A stretch of 64,000 nt of DNA from Parascedosporium putredinis (taxonomy: Eukaryota; Ascomycota; Sordariomycetes; Microascales; Microascaceae), in assembly GCA_949357655.1 (NCBI GenBank), contig CASHTG010000019.1, positions 124,001 through 188,000 on the forward strand, written 5' to 3'. The stretch's first letter is position 1. Every line of letters starts with the position of its first letter. The position numbers and the translations under genes are program-made. The notes beneath the pieces are model-generated. The model had not been told where the DNA came from. It did no database searches and worked only from the letters and a program-made list of their open reading frames with translations. Of the stretch, positions 1 to 12,310 are shown in pieces.

Positions 1-1639
1 CGGGCCCGGCCAGGCCAATTGGCTTGCCGCGGCGTATTCGTACGTATCCCCCATCTCACTCCCACCTTTCCTCCCTCCCTTTCTACATGGCGCAAATATG
101 GGCGTGCGTGCTTACCTGACCCCGAGCGGTTGAACCAAATTTCTCTAGCTTGACACAAGGCGCCTTTGTCCTGATCAGCGGGCGAATCGGCACCATTTAC
201 GGACATCAAACCGCCCTGCTGTGCGGCGGTGCCATCTTCACCGTTTTCTCGTTCGCCAACGCCTTTTGCACCAACTACACGGCCTTTGTGGCCGCGCGCG
301 CCCTCACCGGCGTCGGGGCGGCATCCTGATGCCCAACGCCGTGGCCATCATCACCGTCATGATCCCCCGGGCTACTGGAGGAACATCACCATGAGCTGCT
401 TCGGGGCGTCGGCACCCATTGGCGGCTTCTTTGGCGCGTTGCTGACCGGCGTGTTTCTGGAGCGGACGCATTGGCGGTGGCTGTTCATCTTCCTGTGAGT
501 CGCGCGGGTGTCTGTGTCGTGTGACGAAACCCAAGCTTTTTGTCTTGAGGGTGGATTTGCTTCTAACGTTTTTTGCCTGTGCGTAGTGCCGCATCTCAAG
601 CCGCAACACTCGCTGGAATCTACTTTTCCATGCCTAAAGACGAGCCCCTGGACCGAGGCGGCAAAATTGACTACGTCGGGGCTGCTCTAGGACTAGGGAG
701 CTTGATCCTATTCAGTTTCGTATGGAAGTAAGTGCAACGTGATCCCGCCAAGTCCCCATTCACCATCCTGGAGTGAGGTCTTGCAATTCTAACCAGTGCC
801 TCCACCGCCCCCAGCCAAGCGCCGTCCTCAGGCTGGCAAACCCCCGTCGAAATCGTGTGCCTCATCCTCTCCGTCGTCCTCTTCGCCCTCTTCCTCCTAT
901 GGGAGGGAAATTCGCCAAGGAGCCCGTCATGCCGCTCTTCATCTTCAAGACGCCCAGCTTCTCCCCGCTCGTCCTCGTGGTCACGCTGAGCTACATGTCC
1001 TTTGCCATCGCGCAGTGGTACGCCATCACCTGGCTGCAGATCGAGCGGCGCTGGTCCGTCCTCGACACGGCGGTCGGCTACACCCCGTTCCTCGTCGTCG
1101 GGCCCCTGTCCGTATTTCTCGCCGCGTGGCTGCTGCCGCGGCTCGCGGCGCAGTGGATCATGGCCATGGGCATCGTCGTGCTCGTGGCCGCGAACCTGCT
1201 CGTCGCCACCATGCCCGTGCAGCAGACGTACTGGGCGCAGGCGTTCCCCGCCATCGTGCTCTACTGCCTCAGTCCCGATTTCGTGTACGTGGCCGCCCAG
1301 CTCATCGTGAGCAACAGCGTGGGCCGCAAGTACCAGGGCGTGGCGGGCAGCCTGATCGGCACGCTAAACTTGTACGGCAATAGCTTGGGCATCGGGGTGT
1401 CGGGCACGGTGGAGAGCCAGGTGGCCAAGAACTCGGGCGACCGCATCCTCGGGTACAGGACCGCTCTCTACTTTGGCTTCGCGGTGGCGGTTCTCGCGCT
1501 CGCGCTGGACGTGTTTTTCGTGCGCGTGCCCAAGGATAACCGCGAAGGTTGGGACCCGAGCGATGATGTGGAGGATAGCCTCATTGTCGGTACGGGGCGC
1601 AGTGTCGAGCCAGCGCACGCGGCTACCCAGAGGAGGTAG
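1..1639 (+). CDS. DHA2-type MFS transporter (ATR1-like), 5' end outside the window
   Basis: Major facilitator superfamily efflux pump of the plasma membrane, probably drug or metabolite export by proton antiport. Four exons are visible: ..39, 149-494, 587-727 and 815-1639. Introns are 109, 92 and 87 nt with GT..AG ends, and splice phases agree throughout. The visible ~450 residues include the segment MSCFGASAPIGGFFGALL and following hydrophobic helices typical of the 14-TM DHA2/ATR1 group. A FAKEPVMPLF loop precedes the second half, and a short acidic cytosolic tail ends the protein. The N-terminal helices lie upstream of position 1. Three frame breaks, near 315 (G run), 369 (C run) and 907 (G run), are each repaired by one added base, so I treat them as sequence errors. 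The substrate cannot be inferred. Its place near an NRPS-like reductase is compatible with product export, but a HET gene and a tRNA lie between them. Confidence 0.85.
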
Positions 1640-2705
1640 AAGGTGGAGGGGTCGCCAAAAAGATCTGACGAGAAGGGGAGAATAACACGATGTTTCTGCA
1701 AGTGGCAGGAGTTTACCTCATTATTGTTCACTTTCTACCAGGCAGTTCAGGGACGGATATAAAGCAATGAAAGACTTCACGGATACTTTCGAGGCATGCT
1801 TAGCCTAACTCTATTGATATTAAGGGTTCCTCGTTGACCACACAGAGAAAAGAAATGTCCATCCTGGGACAAAGCAAACACAATGGGAGGAGATGATGCA
1901 CATGGTCGTCTATAGTGAGCGGCCGACCCTATCCACTTCCTACTTAATTGAACCATGCAGAGGTATTGCGTAGGCGGGTGCCAAGCTTCAAGCCGTCCCT
2001 GGCGCGGACTACCTGGTCCGGCCTCGTAATAGACATGATATCTACGACGGCCTAGCTCTCAAAACCTCAATAAATTTAGACTAGGATGGCGATAAAGTGG
2101 TTTTCAGAGTGGCAAGGACAATTTAGTACTGACACCGTATACCTCAATAATGAGAGTTACTGGTCTCAGCCCTCGGTCAGTAGTTCTTTTCTTCAGCCAT
2201 AGATCTACACAATGCGCCCGGATGTTAGGGCTGCCACTGACACCGCTATCACTACTGTAGCCAAAAAGCGCGTAAATATCATGTAGAGCGTCTTCCCAGT
2301 AGTATTTCTCCAGGCTTTAGACTTCACCTCAAACTTGAACCTTGGCTGAACAAGATAGGGTGCCGACTGGACTGATATTTGGGGGCTGCTCTAGCCCCCG
2401 TATTTTCGTGGCTGAGATGGTATCGTATCTATTTATGTTCTCCATTCTGAGTTATAGCTCCTGCTTTTGTCATATTTTCCTGCTCCCGCTTAGTCGTTTT
2501 GGCGAATTTGCAGCATCGGAAGCACATTCTACCTGTGACGTTTACATAAGTGCCTCTTAGAAATGGGCCTACATCTCATCTTCCATTGTGAGTGCGGTCG
2601 CCGAGCATGGTGATTCAGTCAATATCACATACTAAAGACTATACACCGTTTGCGCGTTGATAAAGACTCAGGGCTATATAGTAGAGGTATATGTTAAAGT
2701 ATAAT
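1640..2705. other. Intergenic, visibly AT-richer
   Basis: No convincing coding region. The stretch is noticeably richer in A/T than the flanking MFS gene and continues in that style into the HET gene. A short ORF at 2342-2560 has no recognisable features. The 3' ends of the convergent MFS and HET genes lie at its borders. Confidence 0.6.
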
Positions 2706-4565
2706 TTATGAATTATATAGATGAATGATATAAGATCGGACTTCTGATATAAGCTTCTTTTCTATGACGACTATGACCCTACCACCGGCAATGCTATCTG
2801 TAGAGCTCATAGCTTCAACCCGCCCGTTGCTTGGCTGCTCGATTCCAAGTTTCTCGATCGCCGCTTCTAGTGACTCATTCACGATCCCTTCAGAAGAATT
2901 GTTCTTTCTCACAGGGTCAAACTCCTTAAAAGTTTCCATCAAGTCCATACCCTCTGCTCGTTTCATGACCTTACACCATGGTTCAGTACCCAGACGTGTG
3001 ACGAACATGCCGAGGATCAGAAATATCGCATGACCTTTGAATTCAATATCAAGGATCCCAACCTTGGATGAAGCAAAACTAATTGAAACTGGCTGAAGCA
3101 CCCAGGTGATATTGTCCCATATGTGGCTCGGATAAACCTGGTGGACGGTGATATGGCTCTTATTGTAGTACGGCGGAGGGGGTACTAACCAAAAGGGTGT
3201 GGGAAGCTGTAGGAGGGCGACTTGTGTGACGTATATAGTTGTCGGTTTCCAGTTTTGGTGCTTGGTCCCTGCACATAATAGAATATTGTGTCAGTATATG
3301 AACCCGGATGCCTCATACTAGAGTCTTGTTAGGGTGTAGGACTCACGCATTCTCAGACAAATAAGTTCCTCCTGTTCAACAGTGGGATTGAACCCAGAGA
3401 TGTCGATGAAGGTCTCGCTGCTGTCGTATTTTGCAAATTGAAAGATCTGAGGGGTGTCGACGCGTACAAACATGTTGCTCACGTCCGACACCCGCTTTAA
3501 TCGGATCCCTGCCATCACACCAGGGACATGCCCCACTGGACAGTCAAGAACAGCTAGGTACACCTCGCCCGACTCGTAGCACTTATCATTGCACATCAAA
3601 ACCTGGACCATCAGTCCCTTGCTCGTTGACACCGCGTGTGGACGACCCGGCCTGTCGCGTTGAAATTGTGACACTATTCTCGACGTCGTGAAGAGTCGCG
3701 GCGAGTCCGCAAGCAGGCCTGACCTCATAAAAGTGTCCCCATACTCCTCTCGGTAGGAGTCGATCGAAGCATGTTGTCTCCAACAAAAAATAGACTGGTC
3801 ATTTGAAAGCTTCAAGATCTCCTCTTGAAGTCTAATAAACGCGTTCGATCCCTCCCCATACAGCAAAGGCATATTGACGCTAAAGATGCCCAGCATACAG
3901 TACGCCATGTCCTCGATTCTGGTGGTCTCCCGCCGTGACATCCACGCCATCCGACGCGCGATGCTTATCCTCGAGATATCCCCTCCGCTAAGCGCATACT
4001 CATCGACTCCATATTCTGTAGAGATGCACACCCTATGCTGCTCGCGTGTGCCAACAAAATCCCACCGTTTATTGTAAAACTTGACTTGTGGCGGCGCGAT
4101 GAGTTCCTGTAGCGTCCACCCACGCGAGTACCAGCGCGGCGATAGCGCCAGACCGTCGTCCACTGTTCGGATTGGTTGGCTGCCCGTAGCGTCAGATAGG
4201 TAGGCGTAGCACACGGCCGAGATTTGATACCAGCGAAACATGGAGTTGATCGCCTCGGATAGCTCCGCAGAGCTCGTCTTATCAATACAGCAGGTATCGA
4301 TCCAGATCCAGTCGTACCCCTCACTACGCGCTAGTTCGCAGCTCTTGATAATCTTAGCCCACCCAGCCTTCGATCGGGCCAGTGACTGGTCGCCCTGCAT
4401 GTCCTCAAACACGACTTCCTCCTCCTCCCAAGTATGAGAGAGGATCGCGAAGGTGGGCACGGCATATTCCGGGACGACATCGCGCAAAGCGCCGACAAGG
4501 AGACCATGCGACTTGCTTTCAGTGAAGCTCTCCAAGGTGAGGAGCTTAGTGTGAAGTAGGCGCAT
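2706..4565 (-). CDS. HET-domain protein (heterokaryon incompatibility type)
   Basis: Two exons, 4565-3347 and 3268-2706, separated by a 78-nt intron; the joined frame gives 593 aa with no frame break. I chose the start at 4565 because the protein then begins MRLLHTKLL, the usual opening of this family; an in-frame upstream codon at 4634 is less likely. The HET domain fills roughly residues 1-250. Hallmarks are FAILSHTWEEEEVVF, YDWIWIDTCCIDKTSSAEL and SRGWTLQELIAPPQVKFY, followed by YCMLGIFSVNMPLLYGEG. In known members the domain triggers programmed cell death when unlike hyphae fuse, but most genomic HET genes have no demonstrated role. The C-terminal ~340 residues are lineage-specific, with no NACHT or WD repeats. 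The gene lies in AT-richer DNA than its neighbours. Confidence 0.92.
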
Positions 4566-5319
4566 CTCACAGCGAAAAATTAGTTTCGGATTGAACCTAA
4601 GTGAGTAGATTAGCTTGATTCGGTTTATGATCACTTTGGAATAATATTTCTAACCCTAAGATATTCCTATACTATTTTACTGACACGGTCGTCTTGCTTA
4701 GTAGTAAATGAGAAAATCATCGAGAAGATGAGGGGTATCTATTAAGGACTCTTTCAGAGGATAAGATGAGGCGAGAAGCCCTCTCATTAAGAAAGGGGCA
4801 TTGTAATAGGCTAAGCTCCGGCATAACCTCAAGGGTCAGGTAAATGATATTGAACAGATTGTATTCGCTGCTTAGACCCTTTCTAGGACCCGTTTCTATG
4901 AGGATATTCTATGGCTCTTACAGATGATATTGTTCTTAATCTTGGCAAGTCTTCTAAAGGCAGCTAGGTTTCTGTTAGTCTTATTCTAGTTTATGTATCC
5001 TCTCTACAAAACAAATAGAAAAAGAGTCGGCTTTTGAGCAAAATCTCTTAAAATCGGTTCGTGTCCAGTCACATCCCGTGGCTGATAGTTATCGGCCGGC
5101 TTCGTCGTACTTGCGCACACCCACTTTCTAACCTGGATTTTCTTTAGTAAGAAGCAGTTCACCCTCCTTGTTTTTATTTTTATTTTTATTTTATTGTTTG
5201 GTATTTCAACAAAAATAAGAAGATGGTGTCAGTAAGTAGGCCTGGAGTGATAGGATCCATCCAAGCAGCCGAATGAGGCGAATCTCGAGGAAGATGATGA
5301 AGAAAAGACCAAAAGAGGA
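4566..5319. other. Intergenic upstream of HET gene
   Basis: AT-rich non-coding DNA with T/A tracts, for example a (TTTTA)n-like stretch around 5170-5195. I see no gene. It holds the presumed promoter of the minus-strand HET gene and the 3' flank of the minus-strand tRNA-Gly. Confidence 0.5.
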
Positions 5320-5405
5320 TGCACTATCCCGGAATCGAACCGGGGGCTGGTCGAATCCACCGAATGGAATGGCAACGACCAAGTTTACCACTAACCCAAT
5401 AGTGC
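5320..5405 (-). tRNA. tRNA-Gly(GCC), intron-containing
   Basis: On the minus strand the sequence folds as a cloverleaf. Acceptor arm GCACTAT pairs with ATAGTGC, with discriminator A. The D arm is GGTT/AACT, the anticodon stem GGTCG/CGACC, and the T arm CCCGG-TTCGATT-CCGGG. The loop reads TTGCCA then T, giving anticodon GCC. A 15-nt intron (5355-5369) follows position 37, the standard place for nuclear tRNA introns. Without it the tRNA is 71 nt, normal for tRNA-Gly. The box B sequence GGTTCGATTCC is intact. Identity and limits are read by eye, without a covariance model. Confidence 0.9.
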
Positions 5406-6693
5406 TGATTCTTTGATGCAACGGAGCCTCTGAACAGAAGCTACATACGCATCCTCCCTCGAGACAAGAAACGGGTCGCTTATCTTGGGCATGCTCGATA
5501 GATTTCCGGGATTGAAGAGAGTGGACGTTGGAAAAAAAGGGAAATGTTGATGTCTCGCCTGCTCTTCCCGAATCCAAGGACTTCTTTTGTAAGATTGTGC
5601 TCGACAAGCAGGAGCAGCGAGTGCAAGGGGGATGCTGGCTAAAAAGATTCCTGACGCATTGTTTCGTCAGAGGCCCAATTCCTTCAAGCAACCTTCCAGC
5701 AATCGATCTATTTCTGCGCTGGTGCTCCCTTGGCCTAACCGCCGGGGGTGTCCTCCGCCTTTGCACTGCGGACGGCTCGCCAACCCAGAAGAAAGAAAAG
5801 AAAAGAAAAATACCTTGAAGACATGCAAGGGAATTTGGGGTTTTCTGGTACGGGTACAATAAGCGGCGGCCGACTAGCTAGGGGAGCAATGTTCCCTTCC
5901 AGTGCGGCAACGCGCGTTAAGCTAATTTGCTGTGTCCGCGATCGTGGCGGAGCCCCTAAACCGCCGTGCGAAGCTTCCAATCCTTCCAATGTTCCCCACG
6001 CGGCCCCGAGAAATAGGTTCGGATGGCTCAACTCCCACTTCGCAACCCGATACGGTGCGTACGAAGGGACATTAGCGGCGCGTTCTTCGCATTGAGCATA
6101 GTGCGGAATCCTGCTCACATCAGCGCGAGGAATCCGGGTTTGACTTTTGGGGACTTGGCTCGCCTATTCCTTGAATGGCTTTTGTCCTAATACTGGGTCT
6201 AGATGGACTAAGCTGAGCGAGGGCCAGAGGCGCAATTTTGAAGCTGCGCAAGCAATGACGGCCGAAGGCTTGGCAACGAGCCGCAGACAATAACAACCCT
6301 ACACAACTATTCGCAAGCCTCGAGGGCTTGGGAGCCAGCAAATGCAGGAACGGGACGTTAGCGTGCCGATTTCTTGAGATCCGTCCCCGTCTTAGGCGAG
6401 ATGAGCTTGATGTGCAGAAGGAATGGATGCAATAAGGATGTGAATATATATTGAGTCTGGCCGCTTGCTTTTGTTGCAGCTTTATATCCATCACCTCACT
6501 TACAAACCTATCCATCTCTACTCCTCTCATCTCCATCTTCTTCACTTGTAGTCACCTTCGCACCCTTCTTCTTTCCCATTTAACCAGCTCTGTTGCTATT
6601 GATCCAACAGCGTTATCCTATTGGTCTACCGGTGAAGCCTAATCTTTTCTTTTTCTTCCTTTTCTGTTCCTCTTTGTCCTTTCCCCAGCCGAG
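5406..6693. other. Intergenic / promoter region of the serine hydrolase gene
   Basis: Open frames here overlap each other on both strands and show no family features, so I leave them out. A TATA-like stretch lies at 6443-6451, about 245 bases before the hydrolase start. A C/T-rich tract (about 6525-6690) directly precedes the ATG, as is common in fungal promoters and 5' leaders. Confidence 0.5.
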
Positions 6694-8577
6694 ATGAAGT
6701 CTCTCTCCACAGTCGCCGCCGTCGGCACCATCCTCGCCGCCTCCGCCGCCGCGAAGCCCTACCACTGCCCTCCCCTCGGTCAGACCCTCCCCGCCCCCAA
6801 GGCCCCAGCGCCGACCCGCCGTTGTCGAGGCCGTGGAGAAGGCGACGGCCCTCTTCCAGGAGTACGCCCAAAAGTACAACGCTACCGCCGCGTCCCTAAC
6901 CGTCAAGTCCATCCACGAGGACGACTACCTCGTCAACCTGCACCACACCCCCGAGACCCGGGGCGACCGCGGCGTCGAAGAGGTCGACTGCAGCACCGTG
7001 TACCGCGTCGGCAGCGTGTCCAAGCTGTTCCCGCCCCTGGCCATCCTCCGCGAGGCCGGCGTCAACGTCAATGACCCCGTGACCATGTATCTCCCCGAAC
7101 TGCTGGAGTTGCAGGACCAGCAGGAGGTCGTCAACGAGCTGACGACCGTGTCGTGGGACGAGGTCACGCTCCTCAGCTTGGCGAACCACATGGGCGGTTT
7201 CGCGTCCGAGATTGCCCAGGATCTCACGACCCTCGGTATCAATGCGACAGCGTTCGGTTTGCCTGAGTTGGAGGAGGATGAGATTCCTGGCTGCTCGGGT
7301 CTTGGGGACACCGAGCCCTGCACGGAAGAGGGTGAGTAACGACAACGAAACCTCGAATTTTGTGGCATGGCTAACGCAACTGGCAGATCTTCTCGCGCAC
7401 TACGGAAAGCATCGTCCCGCCTGGGCTCCCTTCACCACCCCCATGTACTCCAACGTCGCCTTCTCCTTCCTCAGCATGGTGATAGAGAGGGTCACCAACA
7501 AGACGTTTGAGGAGCACATCCAAGAGACCGTCCTGGACCCCGTTGGAATGACCGGCACGTCGTCCGGCGCGAAGCCCGAGGATGACAACACTGGTTTCAT
7601 CCCCATCGATGACCCCTGGTGGGACTTGAACCTCGGCATCTTTAATCCGTAAGTCTCATCCCCCTCCGCCCAACCTTCCTTCTTTCTCGCAACACAACAA
7701 CAAGGCAAGCCGCTAACCCCTACCAACAGCGCCGGCGGCTTTCTACTCCAACACGGAAGACCTCGTCAAGTTCGGCGAGAGCATCCTCAACCACGACCTC
7801 CTCTCCGGCGCCGAGACCCGCAAGTGGCTGAAGCCCACCGAGCACACCTCCTCCCTCGGCCAATCCATCGGCGCCCCCTGGGAGATTATCCGCACCAAGA
7901 ACCTGACCACCGACGGCCGCGTCATCGACGTCTACACCAAGAGCGGCGACCTCGGCCCGTACCACGCCCTCTTCGCCCTCATTCCCGACTACGACCTCGT
8001 CTTCACCCTGCTCACTGGCGGGCCCGAGGCCAGCAACAGCGACGTCTTCTTCGGCATGGCCAAGGCCCTCGAGATCCTCCTGCCCGCCCTCGACAAGGCC
8101 GCCAAGACCGAGGCCGCGCAGAACCTCGTGGGCGAGTACGTCGACGAGGCGACCAACTCCACCATTACCTTGACTGTCGATGACGGCCCGGGCCTCCTCG
8201 TGACTAACTGGTTCTCCCGCGGCTTCGACATCCTCAATGGCTACCCTGCCGCCATCCAGGCCATGGGCTCGGGCGAGTCCAACGAGCCCGTCCCCGAGGC
8301 CAGCGTCCGTCTCTACCACACCGGTCTCGCTGCCGATAACGAGACCGGCTGGAGGGCCGTTTTCCACATGGAGGATGCCGAGACCCTGGCTGCCGTGGAC
8401 GAGTCTATCCCGTTCATCCCCCAGGTTACCTGCCAGACTTGGTTCGTGTTCGAGCGCGCCAACTACGGACTCAACTCCGTTGACGACTTTGTGCTCAAGT
8501 GCAACGGAGAGGGTAGCGCCGAGGAGGTTACTTCTCGGTTCTTCCGAACCTCCATGGCCTTGACCTCGCGAGAGTAA
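6694..8577 (+). CDS. Secreted beta-lactamase-fold serine hydrolase
   Basis: Class C beta-lactamase/DD-peptidase family (PF00144 type) hydrolase, about 583 aa. Exons are 6694-7331, 7387-7648 and 7730-8577; introns are 55 and 81 nt. The protein opens with a clear signal peptide (MKSLSTVAAVGTILAASAAA), so it is secreted. The nucleophile motif S-x-x-K is seen as RVGSVSKLF, and the Y-x-N motif as MYSNVAF. The last ~170 residues look like the C-terminal beta-rich domain common in fungal members. Many N-x-S/T sites fit secretion. Frame breaks lie near 6797 and 6816 (one C missing at each) and near 7740, just after the second intron (one extra T or two missing bases). Fungal relatives include esterases, transacylases and lactamases in metabolite clusters; the actual substrate is unknown. 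It ends 267 bases from the 3' end of the convergent NRPS-like gene. Confidence 0.9.
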
Positions 8578-8843
8578 TGGCGACAAGTTTCCCAAGGCAG
8601 GCCTCCGTATTAGGTACTTCACCTCGTAGTTGGCCCTGATCTAACTAGCCTCGGGTTGTAAAACGTGTGATTTTCTTTCTTCCATTTTTATTCAGTTGCA
8701 TCATCACGGCGTCAAGGGTTTACAGGCATTTTGGTTTAGAATAGACAATACAGAAGACTTTTCTTTACAACAGTCATCCTCCTGTGAACCTCTTCAAAAT
8801 TTGCGCCCTCTAGATTATCCATATGAACGTATAAATCCAGTTT

Positions 8844-11800
8844 TCAGAAACCCCATTGGCTACACCAGTGCCTCATCAGAGCCGGCGTGACCGGCTGCAT
8901 ATTCCTCAACGTCTCACTGCACGTCGTCGTTCTCCTCGTCTCCAAATCCACATGCCGCGCCCCGGCCGACGGAGTGCCGCACATTCCACGATACGAGTCG
9001 AGCAGCTTGATGGCCGGGTTCTTGGTGACGTCGTCCGAGACCGCCTGGCTCTTCTCCACCTCGTCGACCCATTCCGCCAAAGGCACCAGTTTCTGGATCC
9101 GGCTCCCGTAAAACTCCTTGACCGCGGGCGCGAGCCTGCCCCAGGTCGTCGTCGAGGGGTTGACGCCGTGGAAATACCCCCGCGTGTCCTCCGGCGACTG
9201 GGGCTTGCTGATGCCGGACAGCTCGAGCACCATTTTGGTGATGCCCTCGATGGGCGTCCAGTCCACCGTTTCCATGACGCCGAGATCCTGCGGGAGCACG
9301 CCTAGATACACCGAACTCGCGATGATGGACGGTAGCCACTCGTGCTTATTCCACTCGCCGTGGTCGGAGACGGGCCCGCCGATTTGGCCGACGCGGATGA
9401 CCTCGGTGGGGATGCCTGATTTCTCCGTCGCCTGCTCGAGAATCAGGCTGCTCACCAGCTTCGACATGCCGTATCCGTTGGAGCTGACCCTAAAATCCTT
9501 GATCGATTCTTCGGGTACGGGCCTTTTCTCCGGCCATCGATCCACGGTGCCGATCGAGGAGATGAAGGTGATCAAGGCCCGCTTCTTTGCTTTGGCGCTT
9601 AGATCGACGAGATGCCGGACGCCGCGGATATGGGGCTCGAACGACTCGACGGGCATGTTGAAGTTGACGGGCCACTGGTTGTGGACGATGCGGTCGACGG
9701 TCTCCCGGATACTGGCGTATTGGTCCTGTGTGAGACCTAGGTCTGCCTTGCTTAGATCCGCGTGGAAGAAGTCGACCTTGTCGAACTTGATCCCGAGCCC
9801 CCGCGCCTTGCTCGCCTCTCGCTGCCTCTCCCGCGCATTCTCCGACCTGTTGAGACAGATGATTCGCTTCACGTTGGGCGTGCGGCACATATAATCGAGG
9901 AGATACGACCCCAGAGCACCCGTAGACCCCGTGAGGACAATCGTCTGGTCTCTATCAGCCGCGGGCGCCTTGCCCTCCTGCGCGGGTGGGAGATCCCGTG
10001 TGTACTTGTCGAGCAGGGCCTCCATGGCATGGACCTCGTGCTCGTCGTCCTGCTTCTCGCCCGTCTGGCCCGTCCGCACCAAGGAGTAGAGATACCGCGC
10101 CAGCCTCCGCGGCGTCGGGTTCCCGTAAATCACCCTCGTGGCCACCGCACCCGCCGACACGCCCACGCCCGCGGCCTCGAGGCTCGACTTGAGCAGCCGC
10201 GAGGCGTTGATGACTTGCATGGAATCGACGCCCGCTTGGAAAAATCGGAATCCGGCTCCAGCGCGACGGGCCTAGACCCGGTCTGGAACATGGCCCGGAT
10301 GGACTCGGTGAGGGACTCCTCCGAGCCGAGGTCGATGCTGACTCCGTCGGACACGTCCTCGCGCCCGACGTCCTCGTAGAACTGGTCAATGTAGTCCTTG
10401 TACATCCTTACCGTTTCCGCTCGCCGAATCGAGCCTTTGCTCGCGCGGAGAAACGGCATGTCCGGCTTCGACAACGCGATGAATTTTCGCCCAATCTGCC
10501 CGTGCGCCACCGTCTCCTTGTTCGCCTGCACGACGCAGGGCCATATCCTGTCGATGAAATCACGTTTCTCGCGGTCTGAGGTTGGCGTCGTGTGCGGCTC
10601 CACTAGCAGCGCGGGCTGGAACTCGTTGGTGCCCACCACGAGGGCGCCCTTGACGTCCGGGTGGCCCATGACGATGCTCTCGATGGAGACGGGGTTGAGC
10701 TTCTCCCCGTTGGAGAAGACGATGATGTCGTCGGCGCGACCTTGATACAGCCAGTGGTCGGGCCGGGTCGGGTGGCGCTTGTAGAGGTCCTTGGTGCTGT
10801 ACTCGCGTAGCTCGGGAAAGGTGTAGAAGAAGCCTTGTAGGCCGGGGTCTTGTTGCTTGCGGAGGATGACTTGTTCGAAGACGTCGGGTTCGGAGGTGGG
10901 GCGCCATTGGCAGCCGAAGAGGTCGGAGTTGAGGATGAACCAGTGCCACATTTGGCGGTTGGTTTGCTGGTAGATGGGGAACGGGGTGAATCTAGCAAAG
11001 AGAAGCAAAATGTCAACCTACTACCACCATGGTTCGAACCTCTGTTTTAGCTTACTCTGTAGCTGATATTAAATTCTCGAGTTTGACTCCGCCGCTCACA
11101 AGCTTATCGCCGACTTCTTGGGGAAGATTGCCTGAACACACAACTTAGCATGAACCACATAGCGACCACAGATACCGTCGGGTACAGGAACCAGGCTAAA
11201 ACCACCCATCTTACCTCCGACGCTAGTAACTGCGTTCAGCTTGGCAAGCGCCTTGATTCCGTCGTCGGACTGACTAATCTCGTCGAGAACGATGGGCGGT
11301 AGCAGAACTGCATCTGCCTCACAGTACTCCAGGTTGGCCAGGAGCGTATCTGACGTGAGCGGTTTGCCGGGACTGGAGAAGTATACGGGCCTATCCCAGT
11401 ATAGAGAGGAGATGATGGTCATGTATAAGCCGGCGGCGTGGAAAAGGGGCACTAGCGGCATGAGAAGTCAGGGCATATGTGAGTGACATGGACGTTTGAG
11501 AAGGGGAAAATGAGCGGCCCGGCAGCATACTTGGTACAAGGATTTGGCTGGTCGACTCCGCCATGGCCTGCAGCCAAATCTTGGTCCCATTCCATTTCGG
11601 GAGGTTGTGATAGGCGTCGCTGATGGCAATCATGCCCTGGCGGCAAATCACGGGCTTGGGTAACCCGGTGCTGCCGCTGGTGTGAAGCACGACAAAGGGG
11701 TCCCACTTCGCCTCGTCAAAGGTCTTTTGGTAAGGGAAAGGGGTCACCTCTTCGGAGCTGAACCAGTGGTCTGCCGACAGGACGATGATGGCGTTCATGT

Positions 11801-12310
11801 CCCTCTCCTGGAGCCAAGGCTGCACTGTGGACTTGAACGCGGCGTCGAAGCAGATGGTCTTGCAGTTGGTCTTTTCGAATAGGTTCATCTGTCCCTCGTG
11901 AGAGTTTCGAGGTGAGATGAAGAGGGCCTTGAAATCGTTCGCGTCTCCTGCTTCAGCCGCTATTCGAAGAACAAACCTCGAAAAAGTGTTACGCTAAGAC
12001 CACGGCGTCCACTCACCTGATAGCCGGCCTTGATAGCGGCAAACATGAAGATAATGTAGCGGATGTCGTTTGGCCCGATGTACGCAATGGTGGGAAACTC
12101 TTTGGTCGGGGGCTTTCCGGCTTGAGTTGATATCTTATGTGCTACCCAATCTATCGCCTTGGCACCCTGGCCATAGGTGATGGGCTGCCAGCCGTTCTTG
12201 GGGTCGGGTGATCGGGGGACAAAGATCCATGATCGTTCGGGGCGATTCTGGGCATTGTCGCTGATGATGTTGAGCATGAGCCTCTTTCCGTAGGGAGTAG
12301 TACCTGACAT
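8844..12310 (-). CDS. NRPS-like enzyme: adenylation, carrier and thioester-reductase domains
   Basis: Five exons on the minus strand: 12310-12017, 11927-11531, 11451-11215, 11131-11056 and 10991-8844. All phases agree and give about 1050 aa. The order is A-T-R, the layout of carboxylic acid reductases and NRPS-like enzymes: an acid is activated with ATP, loaded on the carrier, and released by NADPH as an aldehyde or alcohol. Adenylation motifs are LHTSGSTGLPKPV (near residue 180) and LYQGRADDIIVFSNGEKLNP. The carrier attachment site reads FFQAGVDSMQV (near 590). The reductase has TGSTGALGSYLL (near 688) and YGMSK. There is no condensation domain, so it does not form peptide bonds. One T is missing from a run near 10236, exactly at the carrier motif; otherwise it is intact. 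The first intron uses an AAG acceptor. The substrate is not predictable by eye; aryl or simple carboxylic acids are usual. Confidence 0.93.

Noticed and set aside
5206..6118. Overlapping ORFs of 75-217 codons on both strands
   Set aside because: They run across the tRNA-Gly gene and each other, lack ATG-led family features and have no splice partners.
8856..10379. Long plus-strand ORFs (up to 258 codons) opposite the NRPS-like gene
   Set aside because: Antisense shadows of a GC-rich coding region; composition is Arg/Pro-rich and no domain is present.
11020..11060. GGTTCGAACC sequence resembling a tRNA T arm
   Set aside because: It is a palindrome inside an intron of the NRPS-like gene and no acceptor, D or anticodon arms can be formed around it.
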